Below are positions 25,185 to 34,523 of a stretch of 64,000 nt of DNA, piece by piece. A program made the position numbers and the translations under genes. Below the pieces are notes generated by a model that was given only the letters and a program-made list of their open reading frames with translations, had not been told where the DNA came from and ran no database searches. Each line of letters starts with the position of its first letter. The stretch's first letter is position 1. Source of the stretch: an uncultured Lachnospiraceae bacterium (GTDB lineage Bacteria; Bacillota; Clostridia; Lachnospirales; Lachnospiraceae); contig CAJTLX010000003.1 of the NCBI GenBank assembly GCA_910577165.1, positions 96,036 through 160,035 on the forward strand, in the 5' to 3' direction.

Positions 25185-26828
25185 TTATTTTTGGCTGCCC
25201 CATATGCAGACATTTCCGCCTGCTGCGGTGAAGCAGGTAACCACCTTGTGGATTCCTTCATTAGCCTGACGCAGGAAGTATCCCTTGTACTCCACGCCAT
25301 CTATCGTAATCGTCATATTTGCTTTTCCATCTTCATAGCTCCATGTGCCAGTATAATCGCCTGTCACTGTACCATCCTCATTTAACTGAATGGTTTCTGT
25401 ATCCACAAGCCCAAGAATCTCATTATCCATCTTTCCCATGCCATAATACATTACTGGATTATGGACAATAAATTCATATTCGCCGACCATCTGTTCTTTC
25501 TCCAGATTTGTTTTTGGCAGCTCTTCGCCGGAATACTCGTAAGGTGCAGCAATCAGCCAGCCATCCTCATTGACAAAAAGCTGCTGCACACGCACTTCAT
25601 GCGCTTCCTCAATACCGCCCTTGCCATTTGCAAATCTTGTGTGGTACACCACGTAAACTTTTCCATCATCGTCCACAAAGGCTGAATTATGTCCCTGCGC
25701 TACATGGGTTTCGAAATTGCCCTCAAGCTTGTAGGAGGACATTAATCGTAAGCCAACTTTTCCCTGCAAATTATTGGTCATCGGGTGTGAGTAGATCGCT
25801 GAGACACCGTTCTGATCAACATATGGACCAGTGATTTGCTCTGAGCGGAACATACGCATCTGATAGCCGCCCTGTGCGGTTAACCCGCCATAAGAAACAA
25901 AGAGATAATAGTAATCCCCGACTTTAAAGATATATGGTGCCTCGCCGGAAACTCCATGTCCGCCCGCAATTTTAATGCCATTGTAGGCATCCGAAACATC
26001 CTCCACTGTTTCATAGGTGTAAGTGTAGTCGCGAAGCCCGGTTTCCTTGTCCAATTTAAGCATATATAACCCGCCAAACCAGGAGCCATAGACCATCCAC
26101 AGATCCCCGTTCTCATCAAATTTTACGCAAGGGTCGATGGCATTTAGTTTGTTTACGCTTGTACTCTGATAGCGGGTCAAATCTGCATCCTCGCCAAGTA
26201 CCTTATATACATCCGTACGCTCCACCGGATGAGTGGTAGTATTAAAACCGGAGTAGACAACTGGTCCGGCATACTCGTAAGGTCCTTCTATTTCGTCCGC
26301 AGTAAGCAGCGTGATCACTGAATTCCAATCATTTCCATTTACGCTCATATACATACAGTATTTTCCCATGTTCTCATTGTAAATGACATCCGGTGCCCAC
26401 AAATTGCCCATTACATTTGGGTTGTCCTCCGACTTGCTCCAATCTTCCCAGATCTCGCCAAATATCCCGTTCACGGTCTCATTAATATTTGTTTTAAATG
26501 TTGTCCACGAAATCAGATCCTTACTTTTTGCCCAGGCTGAGTGTGTGCCGAAAATATAGTAGGTATCCTCCACTTTGACAATGGACGGATCATGTACGCT
26601 AACTCGCTTATAACTGATATCGATCTCCTCGAAAGGAGTGGGCTCAGGTGTTGATTCGACAGGGGTTGGTGTCAGTGTATCTTTTCCCACCTCGGTCGGC
26701 ACGCCCTGTGTAACTGCGGCAGTCGGCTGCGGGTTTTCCTTTTCCGAATCGTCACCGCATCCGGTCACTGCGACGGATAACATCGCAGCGGACAAAAGCC
26801 CATAAGTAATTTTCTTTCTCATTTCCAT
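25185..26828 (-). CDS. GH43 arabinan-degrading lipoprotein (endo-1,5-alpha-arabinanase type)
   Basis: The protein probably cuts arabinan side chains of pectin at the cell surface. A lipoprotein signal ends in VTGC (lipidated Cys24), followed by a Thr/Pro-rich linker (about 30-68). The GH43 propeller then starts with the nucleophile-side base D80 in VHDPSI, with Asp in NAIDPCVKF and the acid Glu in SGEAPYIF. A C-terminal beta domain (EYEFIVHNP..., WSYEDGKANMTITIDG) is the extra domain of the larger arabinanases. The start at 26828 has AGGAGG seven bases upstream. It has a single-gene transcript with a palindromic leader. Confidence 0.88.
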   Translation of the reverse strand: MEMRKKITYGLLSAAMLSVAVTGCGDDSEKENPQPTAAVTQGVPTEVGKDTLTPTPVESTPEPTPFEEIDISYKRVSVHDPSIVKVEDTYYIFGTHSAWAKSKDLISWTTFKTNINETVNGIFGEIWEDWSKSEDNPNVMGNLWAPDVIYNENMGKYCMYMSVNGNDWNSVITLLTADEIEGPYEYAGPVVYSGFNTTTHPVERTDVYKVLGEDADLTRYQSTSVNKLNAIDPCVKFDENGDLWMVYGSWFGGLYMLKLDKETGLRDYTYTYETVEDVSDAYNGIKIAGGHGVSGEAPYIFKVGDYYYLFVSYGGLTAQGGYQMRMFRSEQITGPYVDQNGVSAIYSHPMTNNLQGKVGLRLMSSYKLEGNFETHVAQGHNSAFVDDDGKVYVVYHTRFANGKGGIEEAHEVRVQQLFVNEDGWLIAAPYEYSGEELPKTNLEKEQMVGEYEFIVHNPVMYYGMGKMDNEILGLVDTETIQLNEDGTVTGDYTGTWSYEDGKANMTITIDGVEYKGYFLRQANEGIHKVVTCFTAAGGNVCIWGSQK

Positions 26829-26871
26829 TTTGCATCCTCCTGATTTTTTTATAGCCCCCATTTTTCAGTTC

Positions 26872-26907
26872 TTTAGAAAAACTTAAATTGTTTTACGTTT
26901 TTCTAAA
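26872..26907 (-). promoter_or_regulatory. 11-bp perfect inverted repeat in the arabinanase leader
   Basis: TTTAGAAAAAC and GTTTTTCTAAA are separated by 14 bp and lie from about +5 to +40 of the predicted transcript. It could be an operator for a sugar-responsive repressor or a leader hairpin. No T-run follows. Confidence 0.55.
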
Positions 26908-26918
26908 CTTATAATCTT

Positions 26919-26947
26919 ATTATACAATACAAGATCTGAAATGTAAA
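26919..26947 (-). promoter_or_regulatory. Promoter of the arabinanase gene
   Basis: TTTACA (26942-26947), a 17-bp spacer and TATAAT (26919-26924) on the minus strand. Confidence 0.68.
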
Positions 26948-27004
26948 TAGGATTTGTGCAATTTGTTGAAATTTTTCTCCTCTTAAACTTAAATAAAATA
27001 AAGT

Positions 27005-27031
27005 GCCGCCTGGAATAAATTTCCAGGAGGC
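27005..27031 (-). terminator. Terminator after spoIVA
   Basis: GCCTCCTGG pairs with CCAGGCGGC around AAATTTATT and is followed on the minus strand by ACTTTATTTTATTT. Confidence 0.75.
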
Positions 27032-27045
27032 ATCTCACACTCTAT

Positions 27046-28530
27046 TTAGATAATAATACAGATCATTCCTCCATTGCTCTCGTTTACAATCTTCTTCATG
27101 GTATCCTGCATTTTTCTTCGACTCTCAATGGTCATGCGGTCGATCTTGGTCTGGATTCCCTCCTCGACAAGCTGTTGCAGTGTCTTTCCAAAGATATTTG
27201 TATCCCAGATTCCGGATTCTGAGCGGTCGGACTGTTCTAGCATATATTCAATCAGATCCTCCGCCTGTTCCTTTGTGCCTACAATCGGAGCAACTTCTGT
27301 TACAACATCCGCCTGAATCATATGGACGGATGGTGCGGTCGCCTTTAATTTTACTCCGAATTTATTTCCGTGCCGGATAATCTCCGGCTGCTCAACAGAA
27401 ACTTCACTGATGGACGGCATTACAATGCCATAGCCATTCATCCCGACTTCCTCGCAGGCGTGTGCTACTTTCTCATACTCTTTGCGGCTCTCGGCAAGTT
27501 CCCTGATCATTTGGAAGAGTTGGTATTCTCCCTCGACTGGGGTTCCTATCATATCGCTAATATGCCCGTAATAACATTTCTCCGCCACATCGACTTTGAT
27601 CTGTGCAACACCGTTTTCCATCGAGAGTTCCTCAAGCCGGAAACGGTAGAGATCATCCGCAAAAAGCTGTTTTTTCGTACTCTTTAAATCCTTCATCTTT
27701 ACAAAGTGCCCAAGCATCTCCTTTGCATTCTGAATCATCCCCTGTTTGACTGGGTGTTCTTTTGGCAGCAGTTCTGTCCATTTCGGGATGCGAAACTGTA
27801 GTTCACTGACGGGGAACTCATCAAGGATCTTTTGCATGATCCGGTCAACATCCTCTTTTTTTAATTGTTCACAATTGACTGGAAGTACACTGACCCCGTA
27901 CTGTATGGAAAGCTGCTCCGCAAGTTCTTTTGTCTCCGCAGAATATGGTCGTATTGTGTTTAAAAGTACAATGTAAGGTTTGCCGATCTTTTGCAGTTCG
28001 CCAATGGTTCGCTCTTCTGCCTGTTTGTAACTGTCTCTGCCAATCTCTGAAAAACTTCCGTCCGTGGTAATGACTAGCCCGATTGTTGAATGATCATGAA
28101 TTACCTTGCGCGTTCCGATCTCCGCTGCCTGGGTAAATGGGATCTCATGATTAAACCAGGGGGTTTTTACCATGCGCTCCACATCATTTTCCATATGTCC
28201 AACTGCTCCGTCCACCATAAACCCGACGCAGTCAATAATGCGCACCGAAACCTTTACCCCGTCAGAAATTTCAATCTCAACTGCCTCTTTCGGGATAAAT
28301 TTTGGCTCCGTTGTCATTACTGTTTTGCCTGCCGCGCTCTGCGGCAGTTCGTCCGTTGCCAGCTCCCTGCTATGTATGTCATCGATCTCAGGAATGACCA
28401 TCTCTTCCATAAAATGTTTGATAAACGTCGATTTTCCCGTCCGCACCGGACCAACTACGCCAAGGTAGATTTCGCCGTTTGTCCGCTTGCGGATATCATT
28501 GTATAGATTGAACTTATTCTCCGTTTCCAT
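27046..28530 (-). CDS. spoIVA: Stage IV sporulation protein A (spore coat basement ATPase)
   Basis: SpoIVA polymerises with ATP around the forespore to form the base on which the coat is built. The 494-residue protein (B. subtilis: 492) has NDIRKRTNGEIYLGVVGPVR, then the Walker A motif VRTGKSTFIK, IIDCVGFMVDGAVG as Walker B region, and a C-terminal end rich in Met/Ile that contacts SpoVM in the model organism. The start at 28530 is preceded by GGAGGGT. This gene marks the organism as an endospore former. A sigma-E-like promoter lies 60 bp upstream. Confidence 0.96.
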   Translation of the reverse strand: METENKFNLYNDIRKRTNGEIYLGVVGPVRTGKSTFIKHFMEEMVIPEIDDIHSRELATDELPQSAAGKTVMTTEPKFIPKEAVEIEISDGVKVSVRIIDCVGFMVDGAVGHMENDVERMVKTPWFNHEIPFTQAAEIGTRKVIHDHSTIGLVITTDGSFSEIGRDSYKQAEERTIGELQKIGKPYIVLLNTIRPYSAETKELAEQLSIQYGVSVLPVNCEQLKKEDVDRIMQKILDEFPVSELQFRIPKWTELLPKEHPVKQGMIQNAKEMLGHFVKMKDLKSTKKQLFADDLYRFRLEELSMENGVAQIKVDVAEKCYYGHISDMIGTPVEGEYQLFQMIRELAESRKEYEKVAHACEEVGMNGYGIVMPSISEVSVEQPEIIRHGNKFGVKLKATAPSVHMIQADVVTEVAPIVGTKEQAEDLIEYMLEQSDRSESGIWDTNIFGKTLQQLVEEGIQTKIDRMTIESRRKMQDTMKKIVNESNGGMICIII

Positions 28531-28589
28531 TGCGCACCCTCCGTTTTCCCTCCATCTTTTCCCGCGCAATTCGCCATGCGCTTTGCTTA

Positions 28590-28618
28590 ATTATATGAAG
28601 GGAACGGAAAGATTATTC
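28590..28618 (-). promoter_or_regulatory. Sigma-E-like promoter of spoIVA
   Basis: On the minus strand GAATAAT (28612-28618), a 14-bp spacer and CATATAAT (28590-28597) match the mother-cell sigma-E pattern with about one mismatch in each box. spoIVA is a known sigma-E gene in Bacillus. Confidence 0.65.
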
Positions 28619-28666
28619 CGGACAGGCATTCAGTTTTCCGGCAATAAAATTTTTCCGCAATGACCA

Positions 28667-29509
28667 TTAGAATTCCAATACTTTTACCTTCCCCGGCTCC
28701 ACACTGCCCGTCTTTCCACAATCATCGTAAAAGAGTTCAAAGGCTGTCGGATTAAAAATCTGTCTTCCGTCCGCAGAAAAGATCAACCGATTCCACGCCT
28801 GCACATAATCGTACACCTCAAGATTTGTCGCGTACCAGATCTCTTCCCGTCCGCCAATAAATTCCGCAAATTCCTCGATCACTTTCCAATTGTCGCGCTC
28901 CTCAAACTCATAGCTGTGTCCCCAGAGGTAGAATAACTGTGCCGTTGTCCAGTGAAATGGCTCAGTAAAGCGTCTTGCAAGTGCCATCAGCTCCGGATCA
29001 TTGTGGTGACAGGTCGCTGGCAGACGCAGCCAGTCGCGCGGAAGATCAAAGTTTCTCGTCGATTGTACAGTTCTCGCATAAGCAATCCCGCATTCTTTCA
29101 AAATCTCCACAACCTCATCATCGTAAGTTCCGAATGGGTATGCCATACCGCGCACAATGCAACCGAACTGTTCTTCCAGATTTTCCCTGTCCTTTAACAC
29201 TTCCTGCACACATAAAATTGGCGGAAGTTCCTGTAAAAATGGATGCGTCAGTCCATGTACTGCAACCTCCATTCCATTTTCCAGATAAAGACCCTTCATC
29301 TTTTCCCTGGTCAGGCGGCGATGAATCCGCCCTTTTTCAAAGACTGTTCCTTCCGGCGGATAGGCACCGGAATTTAAATTGAATGTCCCCTTTAGTCCGT
29401 GCGCCTTCATAATCTCAATCAACTTGACATCCTGTTCCACCCCATCGTCATAGCTGAGTGTGAGCGCGCGCTGCCGCCCGCCCGGAAATCTCATCAAAAC
29501 CTGTCCCAT
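28667..29509 (-). CDS. Polysaccharide deacetylase family (NodB domain) protein
   Basis: A cytoplasmic-looking 280-residue CE4-type protein. The metal-binding acids are in LSYDDGVEQD, and the His pair is in VHGLTHPFL, followed by the MAYPFGTYDDEV motif. The C-terminal stretch (FYLWGHSYEFEERDNW, KVIEEFAEFI) is seen in the subgroup of unknown substrate. No signal peptide is found, so it may deacetylate a soluble sugar rather than peptidoglycan. GGAGGGG lies six bases before the ATG at 29509; the ATG at 29524 overlaps that site. Confidence 0.82.
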   Translation of the reverse strand: MGQVLMRFPGGRQRALTLSYDDGVEQDVKLIEIMKAHGLKGTFNLNSGAYPPEGTVFEKGRIHRRLTREKMKGLYLENGMEVAVHGLTHPFLQELPPILCVQEVLKDRENLEEQFGCIVRGMAYPFGTYDDEVVEILKECGIAYARTVQSTRNFDLPRDWLRLPATCHHNDPELMALARRFTEPFHWTTAQLFYLWGHSYEFEERDNWKVIEEFAEFIGGREEIWYATNLEVYDYVQAWNRLIFSADGRQIFNPTAFELFYDDCGKTGSVEPGKVKVLEF

Positions 29510-29542
29510 CAAAATCCCCTCCATTCTTTTTTTGCTCTCACC

Positions 29543-29668
29543 CTATACCATCTTTTTGGCATCCGCCTTTTTTCTCCAAAAAATCCCAAGTTTCACTGCG
29601 CCAAAGATCCCCGCGCAATACAGAATAAACACAAATAAATAGTATACAAATCCTGCCAACAATGCCAT
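29543..29668 (-). CDS. 41-residue membrane peptide
   Basis: A short frame with an ideal AAGGAGG site seven bases before its ATG. It encodes one hydrophobic helix (GFVYYLFVFILYCAGIFGAV) and a basic tail ending KKADAKK. It lies 26 bp after hisIE and 33 bp before the deacetylase gene, within a chain of co-directional genes. The ribosome site and helix pattern make it a probable real small protein. Function unknown. Confidence 0.6.
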   Translation of the reverse strand: MALLAGFVYYLFVFILYCAGIFGAVKLGIFWRKKADAKKMV

Positions 29669-29694
29669 TTTTCTGCCTCCTTGCCACAAATAAA

Positions 29695-30972
29695 CTAATG
29701 TCTGTGAACCAGTTCCCCTGTGATATCTTCCCAGTCCACACCGCACTCTGCCATTAATACCATCATATGATAGAGGAAGTCCGCAATCTCGTACTTTACT
29801 TCCTCCTTGTTTGGATTCTTTGCCGCAATCACAATTTCTGTTGCCTCCTCACCGCATTTTTTTAGGATCTTATCGATCCCCTTGTCAAAGAGGTAGGTGG
29901 TGTAAGATCCCTCCTTAGGATGCTCCTTTCGGTCAAGAATCACTCCAAAGACTTCCTCAAGCACATTCATTGTATTTCCAAAACGGCAGGTTTTCCTTAA
30001 AAGCTCACGGTAAAAACAGCTGCGGTTCCCAGTGTGACACGCTGCCCCAACCTGCATTACCTTTGCGAGCAAGGTATCGCTGTCACAGTCGATGGACAGG
30101 GATTTCACATACTGAAAATGTCCGGATTCCTCACCCTTTACCCAAAGCTTCTGCCTCTCTCGCGAAAAATACGTCATCTTCCCGGTCTCTACGGTCTTAT
30201 TATATGCCATTTCATCCATATACGCAAGCATTAAAACTTCATTATTTTTATAGTCCTGCACAATTACCGGGACGAGTCCATCCGGATTTTTCTTCATCTG
30301 TGCAAAGCTTATCGCCGTATCAAAAGTATCCACTGGCGCACCGCTTTCTTTTAAAGCGCGTTTGATCGCAAAAATATTTTTGTTCTCGTAATAATCCGTC
30401 GCAACCCCTGAGACATTCTTCATCAAAAGCAATGTTCCCATATCGTTGCGCATTAAGGAATCGCGAATTAATACGGGAAGTCCCGCGCTTTTTACCTTTT
30501 CCCTTACGCTGTCCGTCACGGTCAGATGCTTGATTAAAAGTCCCGCCGCACCGTACTTTTCCATCTCCCTTACAATATCGTCAAGAATCAGCGGGGCAGC
30601 GTATTTCTCATCCGCCGCATTTAACTCAATCAGGAGTTTGTCCTTTCCGAAACGCTCTGCACCCTCCTTGATAAGAAGGGGATCGGAAAGTTTTTCGTAG
30701 GGGATCACTACCTGCTTCGCGCCCGTATAGAGAGCTTTTTTGATATCCTCAAAACGCCCGATACAACAGCCGATAAGCACGGGGATATCCACCTGCCTTA
30801 CTATCTGGCGCGCCGATAAAAAGAATTCCTCCCTCTCAGATTCCAACACGGAATAATTGTAAATAAAAAGCGCGTCCGCACCGGATCTATCATAGCGCAC
30901 AGCACGTTTTAAGACGCTTTCCGCCATCTCGTTTTCCGCATTGATATAGGAAATAATTTTTTTATACTCCAT
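29695..30972 (-). CDS. hisIE: HisIE (PR-AMP cyclohydrolase / PR-ATP pyrophosphatase) with an N-terminal HisA/HisF-like domain
   Basis: It catalyses the second and third steps of histidine synthesis. Residues 1-210 form a degenerate (beta/alpha)8-like domain resembling HisA/HisF ([42 protein letters not shown]) but without an obvious catalytic Asp pair. Residues 215-320 are HisI, with [26 protein letters not shown] and the zinc Cys residues. Residues 330-425 are HisE, with [20 protein letters not shown] and [10 protein letters not shown]. Ordinary HisIE has about 200 residues, so the N-terminal half is extra. The start overlaps hisA by 11 bp. It is the last his gene of the operon. Confidence 0.92.
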   Translation of the reverse strand: MEYKKIISYINAENEMAESVLKRAVRYDRSGADALFIYNYSVLESEREEFFLSARQIVRQVDIPVLIGCCIGRFEDIKKALYTGAKQVVIPYEKLSDPLLIKEGAERFGKDKLLIELNAADEKYAAPLILDDIVREMEKYGAAGLLIKHLTVTDSVREKVKSAGLPVLIRDSLMRNDMGTLLLMKNVSGVATDYYENKNIFAIKRALKESGAPVDTFDTAISFAQMKKNPDGLVPVIVQDYKNNEVLMLAYMDEMAYNKTVETGKMTYFSRERQKLWVKGEESGHFQYVKSLSIDCDSDTLLAKVMQVGAACHTGNRSCFYRELLRKTCRFGNTMNVLEEVFGVILDRKEHPKEGSYTTYLFDKGIDKILKKCGEEATEIVIAAKNPNKEEVKYEIADFLYHMMVLMAECGVDWEDITGELVHRH

Positions 30973-31681
30973 ATTTCTTTACCGCCTCTCTTAGATTGAC
31001 ACGGTTTTCATACAGTGCTTTTCCAATGATCGCCCCATAGACAGGAATACTGTTCAGATCATCCAAATCCTTCATTGAAGAAACGCCGCCGGAGGCAATA
31101 ATATCCATCTGCGTTTTCTCCACCATATCCCTCGTGTGTTCAAGATTCGGACCGGAGAGCATTCCGTCCCTGGAGATATCCGTGTAGATAATCGTTTTTA
31201 TGCCGATCTCCTTCATTTCAAGGGCGAGCTGCACCGCGTTGTAATTGCTGATTTTTTCCCAGCCGTCCGTTGCTACCATCCCATTTTTCGCATCGATCCC
31301 AACTACAATTTTGCTGTTTCCAAACCGCCTAAGAGCCTCCCTGACAAAATGTGGGTTCTCGACCGCACTTGTGCCGATAATCACCCTTCCCACGCCAAGA
31401 TTTAATTTGGTTTCAATATCCTGTATGGTGCGGATCCCGCCGCCGACTTCCACCGGAATGGAAACATTTTCTACAATCGCCTTAATCACATCCTCATTTA
31501 CAGAATGCCCTGCCAGTGCCCCGTCCAGATCGACAATATGGATAAATGCAGCACCGGATTCTTGGAAATTTTTAGCAATTCGCACTGGCACTTGCGAGTA
31601 TACCTCCACATTATGGAACTGCCCCTGGCGCAGCCTGACACACTGCCCGTTTTTAATATCAATCGCCGGAAATAATTTCAT
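30962..31681 (-). CDS. hisA: ProFAR isomerase
   Basis: It isomerises ProFAR to PRFAR in histidine synthesis. The 239-residue TIM barrel shows the catalytic Asp in [14 protein letters not shown] and the second Asp in [12 protein letters not shown]. The phosphate-binding loops are [13 protein letters not shown] and [10 protein letters not shown]. Length is normal. GGAGA precedes the ATG. It lies 176 bp after hisB, a gap filled with hairpins, and overlaps hisIE. Confidence 0.96.
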   Translation of the reverse strand: MKLFPAIDIKNGQCVRLRQGQFHNVEVYSQVPVRIAKNFQESGAAFIHIVDLDGALAGHSVNEDVIKAIVENVSIPVEVGGGIRTIQDIETKLNLGVGRVIIGTSAVENPHFVREALRRFGNSKIVVGIDAKNGMVATDGWEKISNYNAVQLALEMKEIGIKTIIYTDISRDGMLSGPNLEHTRDMVEKTQMDIIASGGVSSMKDLDDLNSIPVYGAIIGKALYENRVNLREAVKKYGV

Positions 31682-31704
31682 AGAGATCTCCTTTCTTTTC
31701 TATC

Positions 31705-31773
31705 AAGAACGCTTCTAGCGTTCTTGCGGCGGCACGCGGGTCAGCTTTGCTGACTATTTTCTTTCCGCGTGCC
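31705..31773. repeat. Two adjacent hairpins between hisB and hisA
   Basis: AAGAACGCTTCTAGCGTTCTT (31705-31725) is a near-perfect palindrome. GGCACGCGG and CCGCGTGCC (31731-31773) enclose GTCAGC-TTT-GCTGAC, giving a second, nested hairpin. The rest of the 176-bp gap holds no gene I can support. No T-run follows on the operon strand, so these look like processing or stabilising structures or a small repeat element. Confidence 0.65.
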
Positions 31774-31857
31774 TGTCATCTGCCGGAGGTATATCAGATA
31801 GGGAGTTGACTCCGCTATTGATACGAATAAATTGCCCACCGCCTATAAATGCGGAAG

Positions 31858-32460
31858 TTATTCCACATCTGATATAAGTGTCCCCTTGGTCGAGAGTGCC
31901 CCCTCAATCCGCTCGTCTATAGAAACTGCCATATCAAGAGCTTTTCCAAACGCCTTAAACATTGCCTCGATAATATGGTGGGCATTTGTCCCATCCATCT
32001 GTTTTAAATGCAAATTCATTCCGGCACTGTAGGAGATGGCATAGAAAAACTCCCGCGCAAGCTCTGTCTCAAATTCTCCCACGCGTTCTGCGGCAAATTT
32101 TGCCTCAAAATTAAAATATGGTCTGCCGGAAAGATCGATTGCGCACAGGATCAGCACCTCATCCATCGGCAGTAGAAAAGAGCCGTATCGCTTGATCCCC
32201 GCCTTATCGGAAAGTGCCTTTTTTATCGCCTGTCCCAGTACAATCCCCGCATCTTCCACGGTATGATGTCCATCCACATACAGATCACCTTTTACCGTAA
32301 GATTCAAGTCAAAAAAGCCATGGCGGGCAAAACTGCAGAGCATATGATCAAAAAATCCGATCCCCGTTTCCACCTTCCCGACTCCGCGCCCATCTAAATT
32401 TAATTCCAGATGGATCTCGGTCTCCTTCGTCGTCCGTACTATTGATGCTTTTCTTTCCAT
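31858..32460 (-). CDS. hisB: Imidazoleglycerol-phosphate dehydratase
   Basis: It dehydrates IGP to imidazole-acetol phosphate. The 200-residue protein is the single-function form with the Mn-binding repeats TGIGFFDHMLCSFARHGFFD and VDGHHTVEDAGIVLG, then LRREF-like AREFFYAISYSAGMNLHL and TNAHHIIEAMFKAFGKAL. I start at the ATG at 32460, which follows AAGGA near the hisD stop codon; an ATG at 32484 would overlap hisD by 20 bp. Confidence 0.95.
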   Translation of the reverse strand: MERKASIVRTTKETEIHLELNLDGRGVGKVETGIGFFDHMLCSFARHGFFDLNLTVKGDLYVDGHHTVEDAGIVLGQAIKKALSDKAGIKRYGSFLLPMDEVLILCAIDLSGRPYFNFEAKFAAERVGEFETELAREFFYAISYSAGMNLHLKQMDGTNAHHIIEAMFKAFGKALDMAVSIDERIEGALSTKGTLISDVE

Positions 32461-32464
32461 TTTT

Positions 32465-33766
32465 TTATTTTCCTTCTTTCTCAAACCGGACAGAAATTGA
32501 ATTTGCGTGTGCCGTTAACCCCTCCGCCTGCGCAAAAAATTCGATATCGCTATGTACTTTTTCAAGTGCCTCCCGCGAGTACGAGATAATGCTTGATTTT
32601 TTTACAAAATCATCCACGGAGAGCGGAGAGAAAAATTTTGCGGTGCCGTTAGTCGGCAAAATATGATTTGGACCGGCAAAATAATCGCCGAGCGGCTCAC
32701 TTGAATATTCCCCAAGGAATATCGCCCCTGCGTTTTTGATTTTCGTCATTATCTCAAATGGATTCTCTGTCACAATTTCAAGATGTTCTGACGCGATCTC
32801 GTTGGCAGCAGCAATGGCTTCTTCCATATTTTGCGCAATCAGCAAATACCCATAATTTTCCAGAGACTTCTCCAAGATCTCTCTGCGGGAAAGTTTGGTT
32901 AAAAAGGCATCGATCTCAAGATTGACCTTCTCCGCAAGTTCCCTGCTTGTCGTGACTAAAATCGCGCTTGCAAGCTCATCATGTTCCGCCTGCGATAACA
33001 GATCCGCCGCCACATAGCGCGGGTTTGCCGTTTCGTCCGCAATCACTAAAATTTCGCTTGGCCCTGCAATGGAATCAATGCTGACATGACCATAGACTGC
33101 CTTTTTCGCCAGCGCGACAAAAATATTGCCGGGACCTACAATCTTATCCACCTTGCGAATGCTCTTTGTCCCAAAAGCCAGTGCCGCGATCGCCTGCGCA
33201 CCGCCCACCTTGTAAATCTGTGTAACGCCCGCCTCCTTCGCAGCAACCAAAGTGGCAGGATTTACCCTTCCATCCTTTCCTGGCGGCGTTGTCATAAGAA
33301 TCTGTTCAACTCCCGCCACTTTCGCCGGCAAAACATTCATCAACACGGAGGAAGGATAGGCTGCTTTCCCTCCTGGAACATAAACTCCTACCGAAGCAAC
33401 AGGGGTGATCTTTTGCCCCAGAATAATCCCATCCTCCTTTGTGTCAAACCAGCTATTTCGCTTTTGAAGCATATGGTAGGACTCAATATTTTTGATCGCG
33501 GCGCGGAGTACGCGCAAAAATTCCGCATCCACCTCCCTGTACGCCGCATCGATCTCCTCGTTTGTCACACGGATATTATCCGCATTTATCTTAGTTTTAT
33601 CAAATTGTAAGGTGTAATCAAACAACGCTTCATCCCCCCGCTCTCTCACCTCCCCGATAATCTTTGCCACGGTTTCCTCATACTCTGTATATTGATTTGG
33701 ACTGCGTTTTAATAAATCCTCCAACAGATTTTTTCTTGTATTTTCATTTAATTCCACAATTCGCAT
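32465..33766 (-). CDS. hisD: Histidinol dehydrogenase
   Basis: It oxidises histidinol to histidine in two NAD-dependent steps. The 433-residue protein has PVASVGVYVPGGKAAYPSSV, GGAQAIAALAFGTKSI, VDKIVGPGNIFVALAKKAVY and AGPSEILVIADETANP. The zinc and catalytic residues of the C-terminal part are EHLEI and GPNHILPT. Full length. It lies between hisG and hisB. Confidence 0.97.
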   Translation of the reverse strand: MRIVELNENTRKNLLEDLLKRSPNQYTEYEETVAKIIGEVRERGDEALFDYTLQFDKTKINADNIRVTNEEIDAAYREVDAEFLRVLRAAIKNIESYHMLQKRNSWFDTKEDGIILGQKITPVASVGVYVPGGKAAYPSSVLMNVLPAKVAGVEQILMTTPPGKDGRVNPATLVAAKEAGVTQIYKVGGAQAIAALAFGTKSIRKVDKIVGPGNIFVALAKKAVYGHVSIDSIAGPSEILVIADETANPRYVAADLLSQAEHDELASAILVTTSRELAEKVNLEIDAFLTKLSRREILEKSLENYGYLLIAQNMEEAIAAANEIASEHLEIVTENPFEIMTKIKNAGAIFLGEYSSEPLGDYFAGPNHILPTNGTAKFFSPLSVDDFVKKSSIISYSREALEKVHSDIEFFAQAEGLTAHANSISVRFEKEGK

Positions 33767-33807
33767 TTCTATCCTCTCCTTTCACAAAGATGCGCACAAT
33801 GCTTTCT

Positions 33808-34470
33808 TTATTCCATTCTCTTTTGACTTCTCTCAATCACCAACTCTTTTAGGGCGTTGATCAGTGTGGTGATGCGCTCATGTTCCATCTTCATACTAAC
33901 CTGATTGACCACCATACGCGCCGAGAGCGGGCAGACCTCCTCCAAAACCACAAGCCCGTTTTCTTTCAATGTCGATCCGGTTTCCACAATATCCACAATC
34001 ACTTCTGAGAGTCCAACGATGGGCGCGAGTTCGATCGAACCGTTCAACTTGATAATCTCCACGGTCTGATGCTTTTTATTGTAAAAATAATCCTTTGCGA
34101 TCCTTGGATATTTCGTTGCCACGCGGATCAGTTCGCCATGCTTTAACAATTCTGCCGCATCCTCCGGTCCCGCCACGCACATACGGCACTGTCCAATTTT
34201 TAAATCTAATACCTCGTACATTTTGCGGCTCTCCTCAAGGATGGTATCTTTTCCGACAATCCCGATATCTGCCGCGCCATACTCAACATAGGTCGGTACA
34301 TCGTTCGCCTTGGCAAGAAAAAAACGAAATTTTAATTCCTCGTTCGCAAAGATTAGTTTTCTGGAAGTTGGATCTTGCATTTCCTCGCAGGTAATCCCGA
34401 TTGCCGCCAGCATCTCCATTGCTTTTTTTGCCAAACGCCCCTTTGCAAGGGCGATTGTAATATAATTCAT
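33808..34470 (-). CDS. hisG: ATP phosphoribosyltransferase, short form
   Basis: It catalyses the first step of histidine synthesis. The 220-residue protein is the short form without the regulatory C-terminal domain: [18 protein letters not shown] at the start, [14 protein letters not shown], and [18 protein letters not shown] near the PRPP loop. Short HisG needs HisZ, which is encoded 53 bp upstream. A worn fragment of the intergenic repeat (AGTTCTGCAGAAATCCCTT) lies in that gap. Confidence 0.95.
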   Translation of the reverse strand: MNYITIALAKGRLAKKAMEMLAAIGITCEEMQDPTSRKLIFANEELKFRFFLAKANDVPTYVEYGAADIGIVGKDTILEESRKMYEVLDLKIGQCRMCVAGPEDAAELLKHGELIRVATKYPRIAKDYFYNKKHQTVEIIKLNGSIELAPIVGLSEVIVDIVETGSTLKENGLVVLEEVCPLSARMVVNQVSMKMEHERITTLINALKELVIERSQKRME

Positions 34471-34523
34471 ATTTTAATCCCTTTCTGATTTTTAGTTTTG
34501 ATTTTTAGTTCTGCAGAAATCCC

